From contig NZ_FUWY01000001.1 of the NCBI RefSeq assembly GCF_900167375.1, positions 434,001 to 498,000 of the forward strand: a DNA stretch of 64,000 nucleotides, read 5' to 3'. Position 1 is the stretch's first letter. The number at the start of each line of letters is the position of its first letter. The position numbers and the translations under genes are program-made. This document shows, piece after piece, positions 11,071 through 17,902 of this stretch. This DNA comes from Anaerorhabdus furcosa (GTDB taxonomy: Bacteria; Bacillota_I; Bacilli_A; Erysipelotrichales; Erysipelotrichaceae). Below the pieces are notes generated by a model. The model did no database searches. It had not been told where the DNA came from and saw only the letters and a program-made list of their open reading frames with translations.

Positions 11071-11667
11071 TCAATCTTTTTTGACCGCTTTGAGAATATA
11101 ATATCCTTTTTCTTTTTCTACAATTTCACAATTCCCAAAGATTTCTTCAATCTTCTTCTTAGCGCTTGGAGCTCCTTGTTGTTTACGAATAACAACCCAC
11201 AAACAACCTTTATCCTCTAGAAATTCTTTTGCTTTTTCAAACATTTCATAGATTACGGTTTTTCCAGCTCTAATTGGCGGATTTGTAACAATACTTGTGA
11301 ATTTGCCTTCCACTGTCTCATAACAGTTGGATACCTTCACTTCAATATCTACTTGGTTCTTTTCTGCATTGAGCATTGCAAGTTCTGTTGCTCGAGGATT
11401 CACATCTACACTAAGTACACTAAGATGATCAAATACCTTTTTACAAACAACCCCTACTACACCATAGCCACATCCAAGATCCAGCATTCTTGTACCAAGA
11501 TTCTCCTTACAAATCGTTTTCAGTAAAACCCAAGTACCAAAGTCCACTTCGGATTTACTGAATACACCATTGTCAGTAATGAAGGTGTAATAAACGCCCA
11601 AAAACCGGAAAGGAATTTCTTTCCGGTTTACTTCTAGATTGCGATTATCAGTAAAGTAATGACTCAT
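11071..11667 (-). CDS. Class I SAM-dependent RNA methyltransferase (RsmC/YbxB-like)
   Basis: A 198-aa methyltransferase of the RsmC/RlmG small-domain type, expected to modify a guanine of rRNA. SAM motif I is MLDLGCGYGVVG and the catalytic motif IV is TNPPIRAGK. It occupies the slot between rplL and rpoB, as ybxB does in Bacillus, and is likely co-transcribed with them. The second of two in-frame ATGs (11665-11667) is preferred because AAAGGA lies 8 nt upstream, while the first (11674-11676) overlaps that site. The exact rRNA target is not established here. Confidence 0.85.
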   Translation of the reverse strand: MSHYFTDNRNLEVNRKEIPFRFLGVYYTFITDNGVFSKSEVDFGTWVLLKTICKENLGTRMLDLGCGYGVVGVVCKKVFDHLSVLSVDVNPRATELAMLNAEKNQVDIEVKVSNCYETVEGKFTSIVTNPPIRAGKTVIYEMFEKAKEFLEDKGCLWVVIRKQQGAPSAKKKIEEIFGNCEIVEKEKGYYILKAVKKD

Positions 11668-11727
11668 AGTTCGCATCCTTTCTATTTGGGCAGTTATTAA
11701 TAACTATTTAAACTTAAAGAATGAGAA

Positions 11728-12096
11728 CTATTTAATTGCTACTGCAGCTCCAGCTTCCATAAGTTTCTTTTTGATTTCTTCAGCTTCATCAGCAGAAATG
11801 TTTTCTTTGATTGCGCTTGGAGCTCCGTCAACTAATTTCTTAGCATCAACAAGGCCTAAACCTGTGATTTCACGAACAACTTTAATAACTCCAACTTTGC
11901 TATCTCCAGCACTTTCCAACATAACTGTTACAGATGTTGGAGCTGCGTCAGCAACTTCAGCAACTGCAGCAACAGCTACAGGAGCAGCAGCAGTAACGCC
12001 GAATTTTTCTTCGATTGCTTTTACTAAATCATTAAGTTCAAGAATTGTAGCTTCTTCTAAGAAAGCTAAGATATCTTCATGTGATAATTTTGCCAT
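11728..12096 (-). CDS. rplL: 50S ribosomal protein L7/L12
   Basis: A 122-aa stalk protein recruiting translation factors to the ribosome. The N-terminal dimerisation helix is followed by an Ala/Val-rich hinge (residues about 34-50) and the C-terminal domain with [13 protein letters not shown]. It lies 23 nt after rplJ in the usual order and is preceded by GGAGG. Confidence 0.98.
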   Translation of the reverse strand: MAKLSHEDILAFLEEATILELNDLVKAIEEKFGVTAAAPVAVAAVAEVADAAPTSVTVMLESAGDSKVGVIKVVREITGLGLVDAKKLVDGAPSAIKENISADEAEEIKKKLMEAGAAVAIK

Positions 12097-12119
12097 TTTA
12101 ATTTCCTCCTATATGGTAA

Positions 12120-12734
12120 TTATTCTGCAGCTGCTTCAGGAGCAGCTTCTTCTGCAACTGGTGTTTCAGTTGCTTCAACAGCAGGAGCGCTAACTTCTAC
12201 TGCTTCTTCTTTTACAGCTTCAATAACTGGAGCTGCACCACCGTTTTCTTCTTTTGCATCTGCAACCGCTTTAACAACGCAAGCAAATGAACGAACAGGT
12301 GATTGTAAGCATCCTAGTAACATAGAAAGCATTCCTTCTCTGTTAGGTAGGCTTGATAATTCTTTAATTGTGTTCACGTCTACTACTTTACCTTCAACGA
12401 TTCCACTCTTAAGAACTAATGCTTCATGTTTTTTAGCAAATTTTGCTAAAATACGGCTTGGCGCAACTGCATCATCACTGAACGCGATGGCATTTGGCCC
12501 AGTTAAGTATTGTCCTAAATCATTGAACCCTGCAGCTTCCGCAGCACGAGCAGACATTGTGTTTTTGTAAATTTTGAATTCTACATTCTCTTTACGTAAT
12601 TCACGTCTTAGTTCAGTGACCTCAGCAACGCTTAACCCACGATACTCAACTACAACTGAAGAAGCAGATTTTGTAAACTTGTCTTGAATTTCAGCTACAA
12701 CTGCTTGCTTAGCATCTAATACCGTTTGTCTCAT
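12120..12734 (-). CDS. rplJ: 50S ribosomal protein L10
   Basis: A 204-aa stalk base protein that binds 23S rRNA and L7/L12, and autoregulates through its mRNA leader. The core matches the family (VVEYRGLSVAEVTELRREL, LTGPNAIAFS). The last 40 residues are an Ala/Glu/Val-rich extension absent from the roughly 166-aa Bacillus protein. The ATG at 12732-12734 follows AGAGGTG. The longer in-frame reading upstream runs into the leader terminator and is not credible. Confidence 0.96.
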   Translation of the reverse strand: MRQTVLDAKQAVVAEIQDKFTKSASSVVVEYRGLSVAEVTELRRELRKENVEFKIYKNTMSARAAEAAGFNDLGQYLTGPNAIAFSDDAVAPSRILAKFAKKHEALVLKSGIVEGKVVDVNTIKELSSLPNREGMLSMLLGCLQSPVRSFACVVKAVADAKEENGGAAPVIEAVKEEAVEVSAPAVEATETPVAEEAAPEAAAE

Positions 12735-12778
12735 TGCGACACCTCTTTCTATCAACGTTTCAATATACGCATAACATA

Positions 12779-12812
12779 AATTAAAACCCACGCGTAAAGA
12801 CAGCATGGGTTT
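12779..12812 (-). terminator. Attenuator terminator of the L10 leader
   Basis: Minus-strand AAACCCATGC pairs with GCGTGGGTTTT, followed by a U-rich run, 45 nt before the rplJ start. The 5' side contains GCTGTCT (12798-12804 complement), which can instead pair with AGACAGC at the start of the leader (12871-12877 complement). This offers an antiterminator alternative. Confidence 0.75.
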
Positions 12813-12885
12813 GAAAGTTCATATTAATAGAATTTTCTACCTCGGCAACCTGATTAAGCACTAGGCCGTTGCTGTCTATGGTATA
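12779..12885 (-). ncRNA. Ribosomal protein L10 leader
   Basis: The transcript between the promoter and rplJ carries GUGCUUAAUCA ... GUUGCCGAGGU, the conserved L10-binding kink region of Firmicute rplJ leaders, followed by the attenuator. L10 (with L12) binding should favour termination when the proteins are in excess. Confidence 0.82.
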
Positions 12886-12899
12886 TTGATAACGTTGTT

Positions 12900-12928
12900 A
12901 TTATATAGTATAGCAGTCTCTTAGTCAA
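12900..12928 (-). promoter_or_regulatory. Promoter of the rplJ-rplL-rpoBC operon
   Basis: -35 TTGACT (12923-12928), a spacer of exactly 17 nt and a consensus -10 TATAAT (12900-12905) lie just upstream of the L10 leader. Confidence 0.82.
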
Positions 12929-12942
12929 CTATAATTTCATTC

Positions 12943-13527
12943 TTACTTTACAGTAAATCGATAGAATTTTTCATTAATTAATATGTCTACGTTGTTTTCA
13001 TCAACAAATTGATATGAATAGCCTGTACCAAAATTAGATTGATCATCTTCAGTTGGTATCATCGAAGGCTTAACCTCTGTTCTAATTTCGCCATCCATTA
13101 CCCCACAACGTGACATGATATCGCTTAGTTTGTTGGTATCATAATAAATCTTCCCTTTAATCATCACCATGGGAGCTAAATCTATTTCAGTAGTATCAAC
13201 CAATAAAATAGCATATGGATGTTGTATTAGCATAGGGTAGCTTTCCAACACTGTTCCATCATAATATACTTTTACTTGTTGATTCACATCAAAGTCATTC
13301 ATACTATCTTTTAACTCTGTATCCAAAGAAACTGAGTACAAGGTGTTCATCTCATTCTCATAAGTCATCACAAGAATCGCTCCATCACTCACTTCCATGA
13401 CTGTACCCGTAATATTAGGTTTGTCTTTCAAATCATTCATTGTCATGGGACGATTTAAGTACATAACAACTACTACCCCCACCAACAAAACCAAGACTAC
13501 ACTTATGATTAACCACTTCTTTTTCAT
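12943..13527 (-). CDS. Membrane-anchored extracytoplasmic protein, unknown function
   Basis: A 194-aa protein with a positively charged start and one hydrophobic segment (about residues 5-24: WLIISVVLVLLVGVVVVMYL), so probably an N-terminally anchored outer-face protein. The remainder is beta-rich without cysteines in a lipobox. It contains an OB-like stretch (NITGTVMEVSDGAILVMTYE, then VNQQVKVYYDG). I do not recognise the family. The ATG at 13525-13527 follows GAGGTG; an in-frame GTG at 13536 would sit on the ribosome site. It is divergent from the PepSY lipoprotein genes at 13637 and 14087. Confidence 0.7.
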   Translation of the reverse strand: MKKKWLIISVVLVLLVGVVVVMYLNRPMTMNDLKDKPNITGTVMEVSDGAILVMTYENEMNTLYSVSLDTELKDSMNDFDVNQQVKVYYDGTVLESYPMLIQHPYAILLVDTTEIDLAPMVMIKGKIYYDTNKLSDIMSRCGVMDGEIRTEVKPSMIPTEDDQSNFGTGYSYQFVDENNVDILINEKFYRFTVK

Positions 13528-13636
13528 GAAAATCACCTCTTTTTCATTTTAGCATGAACTTTTTACTTTTAATCACATTTCTTGAGTATACAACTTATCT
13601 CTATTAAAATATAAGCATAACGAAAGAGGTGTTTTT

Positions 13637-13987
13637 ATGATTAAAAAACTCTTTCTGTTCCCAGTTATACTCCTATTAGCTTCATGTTCAATTGCTTCAT
13701 TAGAAGAAAATCAGGCATCAGGTGGTATTGATTCAGTAACATCATCCACCAAATCTTCAAGAACCGCTATACAAGAAGAATACAACTATAATGTTGAATT
13801 AACGAGCGAAGAAGCAATTCAAAAAGTCCAGGGTACAGATCCAAACGCTATTGTAACATCAATTAATATCGACGAAGATAATGGCTACATCATTTATGAC
13901 CTAGACATTATTTCAAATAATTCTGCTTATGATGTCAAATTAGACGCAAATACAGGGGAAATTGTGGAATGGAAAATAAGTAACTGA
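13637..13987 (+). CDS. PepSY-domain lipoprotein
   Basis: A 116-aa secreted lipoprotein with signal FLFPVILLLASC and lipobox LASC (Cys about residue 17). A Ser/Thr-rich linker precedes a single PepSY-like domain (ELTSEEAIQKVQG ... DANTGEIVEWKIS). PepSY domains are often inhibitory or chaperone-like modules of exported proteins; no enzyme is implied. The next gene encodes a second, similar lipoprotein, so the pair probably arose by duplication. A short hairpin (13988-14012) ends this unit. Confidence 0.8.
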   Translation: MIKKLFLFPVILLLASCSIASLEENQASGGIDSVTSSTKSSRTAIQEEYNYNVELTSEEAIQKVQGTDPNAIVTSINIDEDNGYIIYDLDIISNNSAYDVKLDANTGEIVEWKISN

Positions 13988-14014
13988 TAAAGGTAGAAGC
14001 GTCTACCTTTTCTC
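13988..14014 (+). terminator. Terminator after the first PepSY lipoprotein
   Basis: AAAGGTAGA-AGCG-TCTACCTTTT hairpin with a T-rich tail directly after the stop codon. Confidence 0.75.
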
Positions 14015-14086
14015 TTTGTAAAGTGTACATTCCTTGTAACACAATCTTCATCAACCTATAATTTAATTAGGAAGGCGGTGACATAA

Positions 14087-14449
14087 ATGAAGAAGATTCT
14101 ACTCATTTTATCATCAGTATTATTAGCAGGTTGTATGCAAAGTACACCCGCACCTACCCCAACCGCAAGTGCAACAAGCGCACCTACTGCAACACCAAAA
14201 GTGGACGCAACTACAAGTCCAACTTATACAACAGAAGACAAAAAGTTCGGTGATGTTGAATTAGGTGTTGATGATGCTAAGAAAATCGTGATGGATAAAG
14301 AGCCAAACGCAAGCATTACGAAGATTGAACTTGATGATGACCATGGTCGTATGGTTTATGATATTGATGCTACACTTGAAAAACGTGAATATGATATAAA
14401 AATAGACGCAAATACAGGCGAAATTATCAAATGGCATTACGATGATTAA
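14087..14449 (+). CDS. PepSY-domain lipoprotein (paralogue)
   Basis: A 120-aa lipoprotein with signal peptide and lipobox LLAGC (Cys at residue 16), a low-complexity Pro/Thr/Ala/Ser linker (residues 19-47), then a PepSY-like domain with VDDAKKIVMDKEP and DANTGEIIKWHYD. The domain shares its ending with the lipoprotein just upstream. The start is preceded by AAGGCGGTGAC. Its partner or substrate is unknown; expected location is the outer face of the membrane. Confidence 0.82.
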   Translation: MKKILLILSSVLLAGCMQSTPAPTPTASATSAPTATPKVDATTSPTYTTEDKKFGDVELGVDDAKKIVMDKEPNASITKIELDDDHGRMVYDIDATLEKREYDIKIDANTGEIIKWHYDD

Positions 14450-14452
14450 CTA

Positions 14453-14497
14453 AGAAAAAATGTGCATAAAACTCAGTTTTAGATGTACATTTTTTGT
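14453..14497 (+). terminator. Terminator after the second PepSY lipoprotein
   Basis: An A-rich arm plus ATGTGCAT pairs with ATGTACAT followed by a run of T, 4-5 nt past the stop codon. Confidence 0.75.
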
Positions 14498-14747
14498 TTG
14501 AACAGGATTTTTCGCTTTATTAAAAATCGATTGCATAATTAATAGAGTTGGTTGAGAACTCCTTTGTTAGTGTAAAGAAAAGTGATATAATTTAGTTATA
14601 CATAGAAGCAAAATTTATCCTAATCTAGAATCTATCACAGTCTAAACATTCACGGAAGGAAATTCCTAACGACTATACTCAACCATTTTTATGTTGAATT
14701 TTAACAAGTTCATACCCATATTAACTAAATAATAGAGGAGAGCTAAT
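14498..14747 (+). other. Intergenic leader region, no gene seen
   Basis: A possible promoter (TTGTTA, 16 nt, TATAAT ending near 14591) would give a 5' leader of about 150 nt in front of the gene at 14748. The leader has a short GGAA/TTCC hairpin. I find no coding sequence or recognised RNA motif. Confidence 0.4.
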
Positions 14748-15089
14748 ATGAAGTTTAAATATTTAATCAAGATTCTTACATTCAATAATGTTCAACTTAA
14801 CAATTTTGAAAGAAGCCTTAGCTCATTTGATGATAAAAATAAAGTTAAAAAGCTTAGATTTATTCTAAAAATTCACTATCCCGTTATTTTGGCCATAATC
14901 ATTAGTAGTTACGCTTTACAAATCATATTACTAAATAATGGCATCTTGTCTTTCAATAATCTATTTTTGGAGTTTATAGTTATCGTTATTAGTATCTTGC
15001 TGATTTATCTATTAATTTTATCATTATTGATAAATCAAGATATTATTGATGTTATTGATAAATATGAAGAATTTTATGAATACCTCTAA
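14748..15089 (+). CDS. Small membrane protein with two predicted TM helices, unknown
   Basis: A 113-aa protein. A basic N-terminal 40 residues precede two hydrophobic segments (about 45-68, VILAIIISSYALQIILL, and 72-100, FLEFIVIVISILLIYLLILS), with an acidic C-terminus. No family is recognised. The start is supported by GAGGAGAGC upstream, and a terminator follows at 15125-15161, so it is a single-gene unit. Codon use is very AT-rich. Confidence 0.65.
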   Translation: MKFKYLIKILTFNNVQLNNFERSLSSFDDKNKVKKLRFILKIHYPVILAIIISSYALQIILLNNGILSFNNLFLEFIVIVISILLIYLLILSLLINQDIIDVIDKYEEFYEYL

Positions 15090-15124
15090 TTTGCTCAAAG
15101 CACTTTAAATTTTATAAGGTAAAA

Positions 15125-15162
15125 GAAAAAAGCTAGACCTATTTTGGTTTAGCTTTTTATTG
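15125..15162 (+). terminator. Terminator after the gene at 14748
   Basis: AAAAAGCTAGACC ... GGTTTAGCTTTTT hairpin with T tract. Confidence 0.8.
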
Positions 15163-15256
15163 CGAACAGCAACTAAATTACTTATCATAATAATCGCTTG
15201 AGTTCATTTTAATTTTCTTAAAATGATAGATAGTATTCAAGATACAAGTAATTATT

Positions 15257-15979
15257 TTATTGTAAGTATGTAATTTTTTCTAAGAATTCTTTTGCACGAT
15301 CAGTTTTAGGATTTTCAAAGAATGTAGTTGGGCTACTTTCCTCTACAATTTTACCTTCTTCCAAAAATAAAATTCTTGATGAAAGTTTCTTAGCAAAACC
15401 CATTTCATGAGTAACAACAATCATACTCATTCCTTGCTCCGCTAAATCTTGCATAACTTTTAATACTTCACAAACCATTTCAGGATCTAGTGCTGATGTC
15501 GGTTCATCAAACAACATGAATTCTGGATTCATCGCAAGTGACCTCGCAATCGCAACACGTTGTTTTTGCCCTCCTGACAATTGATTTGGATACGCTTGAA
15601 TCTTATCCTCTAAACCCACTTTTATAAGTAAATCTTTCGCCAATACCTCGGCATCTGCTTTACTCATTTTCAATACCTCAATTGGTGATAAAGTTAAGTT
15701 CTCAAGAACTGTAAGATGTGGGAATAAATTAAAATGTTGAAATACAAATCCCATTTTATTTTGTTGTTTTATATTCTTTTTATCAAACTTTTCTCCATCA
15801 ATATAGATTTCACCTTGTTCCACCTCTTCAAGACCTTTAATTGCACGAAGTAATGTACTTTTACCACTACCACTTGGACCAATAAGGCAAACAATTTCAC
15901 CTTTTTTAATCTCAACGGATACATCATCCAAAGCTTTAACTTTCCCAAAGGTTTTTACCAAATTAGTTGCTTTAATCAT
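15257..15979 (-). CDS. Amino-acid ABC importer, ATP-binding protein (probable arginine system)
   Basis: A 240-aa cytosolic ATPase of the polar amino-acid (GlnQ/ArtP) family. Walker A is GPSGSGKST, signature LSGGQKQR, Walker B MLFDEP, and the switch His is in VVTHEMGF. It overlaps the permease gene by 8 nt and is the third gene of a binding protein-permease-ATPase operon. The operon is preceded by a T-box with a CGA (Arg) specifier, which is the main reason for proposing arginine as the substrate. Confidence 0.93.
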   Translation of the reverse strand: MIKATNLVKTFGKVKALDDVSVEIKKGEIVCLIGPSGSGKSTLLRAIKGLEEVEQGEIYIDGEKFDKKNIKQQNKMGFVFQHFNLFPHLTVLENLTLSPIEVLKMSKADAEVLAKDLLIKVGLEDKIQAYPNQLSGGQKQRVAIARSLAMNPEFMLFDEPTSALDPEMVCEVLKVMQDLAEQGMSMIVVTHEMGFAKKLSSRILFLEEGKIVEESSPTTFFENPKTDRAKEFLEKITYLQ

Positions 15980-16649
15980 TTGCTGCCAACCTCTTTTCTA
16001 ATTTATTCGCAAAGAATGATACAACACTTGTCATAATAAGGTAGATGATTGAAGCCGCTACTAGAAACACAACATAATTATAATAACGTGCACCTAGAAT
16101 TTGAGCTCCTTGTAATAGCTCTACCGCACCAATACAAGAGATTAAACATGAGTCTTTAATCAACATAATAAATTCTGAAACAAGTGGTGGTAATACATTT
16201 TTAAACGCTTGTGGAAGGATTATCTTTCGCATGGTCAAACCATAAGGTAATCCCAATGTTTGACACGCTTCCCATTGCCCTTTATCAATAGATTGTATTC
16301 CTCCACGAATAAGTTCTGTTACGTAAGCTCCACTATTAATACTAATTGCGATAATCCCGATTACATATGGATTTACCCGGATAAAACTTCCAGTAACCAT
16401 TTTGTAAATCAAAGGAAATCCCAAATATAAGAATAAGATTTGAAGAAGCATCGGTGTTCCACGAATGAAATCAACATAGATTTTCGCAATCCATTGAAGT
16501 AACTTACTCTTTGATATTTTCATTGCAGCACCAATTACACCAAGTATCGTACCAAATGTAAATGTACATATTGCGATAAACAAGGACATCATGGCACCAT
16601 TCAACAAGTAAGTTAGATTCTCTACAGTTAGCATGTCACTTAAAGTCAT
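15972..16649 (-). CDS. Amino-acid ABC importer, permease (probable arginine system)
   Basis: A 225-aa inner-membrane permease of the HisMQ family with about five TM segments. The EAA loop is present ([22 protein letters not shown]). It begins 1 nt after the binding-protein stop codon and overlaps the ATPase gene, so translation is probably coupled. Only one permease gene is present, consistent with a homodimer. Confidence 0.93.
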   Translation of the reverse strand: MTLSDMLTVENLTYLLNGAMMSLFIAICTFTFGTILGVIGAAMKISKSKLLQWIAKIYVDFIRGTPMLLQILFLYLGFPLIYKMVTGSFIRVNPYVIGIIAISINSGAYVTELIRGGIQSIDKGQWEACQTLGLPYGLTMRKIILPQAFKNVLPPLVSEFIMLIKDSCLISCIGAVELLQGAQILGARYYNYVVFLVAASIIYLIMTSVVSFFANKLEKRLAAND

Positions 16650-16650
16650 T

Positions 16651-17460
16651 TTAATCTAATTCCCACTTTGTTAATAATTCTTTGTATGCATTTGTTTGTT
16701 TAACTTCTTCAATTACACTGTTGATTTTATCCATTAAAGCTGTGTTCCCTGTTTTTGCGATAATGTAAGTATCATCATCTTGAATTGGTTCTTCTAACAT
16801 AACAAATCCAGCATTTTTCACAAAGTTTTCTGCAACCGGTTTATCAATAATCACCGCATCATAAGCATTGTTTTTTAATGATTCCATCATGATATTTACA
16901 TTGTTGATACTATTTACTTCTGCATTTTCAACATTTTTAGCCGCAACTTCTCCTGTTGAACCTAGTTGAGCTGCAAGTACTTTCCCTTTTAAATCATCAA
17001 GTGTTTTGATATCGCTATCTGGATTAACTACGACAACAGCTGCACTTTCAGTATATGGTGTAGAGAATAATACATCACGATCTTTGTCATATGTAAATCC
17101 TGATACCCCTAAATCAACTTGTTCCATTTGGATTGCAGAGATGATTGTAGAAAAATCCATTTGTACCCACTCAATCTTATAATCTGATCCATCTTCGTTA
17201 ATATATTGAAGCAATAAGTTCATGAAATCAATATCGAATCCTACCATTTGATTTGATGTATCTAACGCCTCATATGGTGGATAATCTGGTGATACGCCGA
17301 TTGAGATAATACCATCCTGTACTAGTGTATCACTCCAAGCAGCAGTTTCTGTTTCAGCAGGTGTTTCAGTCGGTGTTGTCGTTGGTGTTGTTTGTGCCGG
17401 TTTACTTGCACATCCAGCTAGAACTAGCATTGCTAGTAACATAAGTCCTAATTTTTTCAT
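16651..17460 (-). CDS. Amino-acid ABC importer, substrate-binding lipoprotein (probable arginine system)
   Basis: A 269-aa surface lipoprotein with signal LGLMLLAMLVLAGC (Cys at residue 16), a Thr/Pro linker, and a family 3 periplasmic-binding-protein fold (ISIGVSPDYPPYEALD, MVGFDIDFMNLL, DLKGKVLAAQLGSTGE). The ATG at 17458-17460 follows GAGG at about 9 nt and begins the signal peptide; an upstream in-frame start adds a charged segment that would spoil it. It is the first gene downstream of the Arg-type T-box. Confidence 0.93.
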   Translation of the reverse strand: MKKLGLMLLAMLVLAGCASKPAQTTPTTTPTETPAETETAAWSDTLVQDGIISIGVSPDYPPYEALDTSNQMVGFDIDFMNLLLQYINEDGSDYKIEWVQMDFSTIISAIQMEQVDLGVSGFTYDKDRDVLFSTPYTESAAVVVVNPDSDIKTLDDLKGKVLAAQLGSTGEVAAKNVENAEVNSINNVNIMMESLKNNAYDAVIIDKPVAENFVKNAGFVMLEEPIQDDDTYIIAKTGNTALMDKINSVIEEVKQTNAYKELLTKWELD

Positions 17461-17577
17461 TTTCTTTCTCCTCATTTTCTTTGTTATTTTAAATTTATTT
17501 TGTAGGTAAGCCACATCGTCGTCGCTTTACCCACCCCATCATTTTCTTATCCATTTCCTTTTCCCCATTGCTTAATC

Positions 17578-17612
17578 AATAAAAAACGCCTCTATTATTT
17601 CTAATAGAGACG
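17578..17612 (-). terminator. T-box terminator (Arg leader)
   Basis: An 11-bp minus-strand stem CGTCTCTATTA / TAATAGAGGCG with GAAA loop followed by six U residues. The alternative antiterminator contains the T-box motif just upstream in the transcript. Confidence 0.9.
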
Positions 17613-17815
17613 AAAAATTCCGCGGTACCACTCTGCTTATTTAGTTTCACTTAAAAACTAAATCACTTTCCTTTAATGCAGGCTCACATCCATCTTACTA
17701 ACATACGATGAATCTCAAAAGCTCGTTTCGTCTACCTTCCTCATTCCCTCTTTCACCTATCCAGGGCTCTCTAATAAAGTTTCCAGTAAAGTACTACTCT
17801 TTCTCTTCGATGTGT
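17578..17815 (-). ncRNA. T-box leader with Arg (CGA) specifier
   Basis: The minus-strand leader has a Stem I with GAAGAGAAAGAGUAGUA, the AGAGAGCC element and a GGUGAAAG apical loop. The antiterminator T-box UGGUACCGCGG lies at about 17620-17630. Aligning the specifier loop with that of the well-known glyQS T-box places CGA at 17723-17725 in the codon position (ACGAAA-CGA-GCUUUUGAG), so uncharged tRNA-Arg is the expected ligand. The transcript leads into the ABC importer starting at 17460. Confidence 0.87.
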
Positions 17816-17818
17816 TTA

Positions 17819-17847
17819 AGTTTACCTACATTTAATTCGAATGTCAA
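17819..17847 (-). promoter_or_regulatory. Promoter of the Arg T-box/ABC operon
   Basis: -35 TTGACA (17842-17847), a 17-nt spacer and -10 TAAACT (17819-17824). Confidence 0.7.
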
Positions 17848-17855
17848 TACTAAAA

Positions 17856-17889
17856 TGTAAAATTTTACAAATTAATGTAAAGATTTACA
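17856..17889. promoter_or_regulatory. Tandem inverted repeats TGTAAA-N2-TTTACA upstream of the T-box promoter
   Basis: Two 14-bp inverted repeats, TGTAAAATTTTACA (17856-17869) and TGTAAAGATTTACA (17876-17889), lie 20 bp apart centre to centre, starting 9 bp upstream of the -35 box. They look like a two-site operator for a dimeric regulator on one face of the helix. The 14-bp span is shorter than a GlnR/TnrA site and the sequence does not match the ARG box; the cognate protein is unknown. Confidence 0.55.
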
Positions 17890-17902
17890 TTCACATCACT
17901 TC

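Noticed and set aside
11771-12193. A 140-codon plus-strand frame opposite rplL/rplJ
   Set aside because: It is the mirror of Ala/Val-rich ribosomal coding sequence; no ribosome site and no family match.
12120-12806. Longer L10 reading starting at 12806
   Set aside because: It would translate the leader terminator hairpin and lacks a ribosome site; the family start is MRQTVLDAKQ.
17856-17889. Tandem repeats as GlnR/TnrA sites
   Set aside because: GlnR/TnrA sites are TGTNA-N7-TNACA (17 bp); these span 14 bp with TGTAAA-N2-TTTACA.
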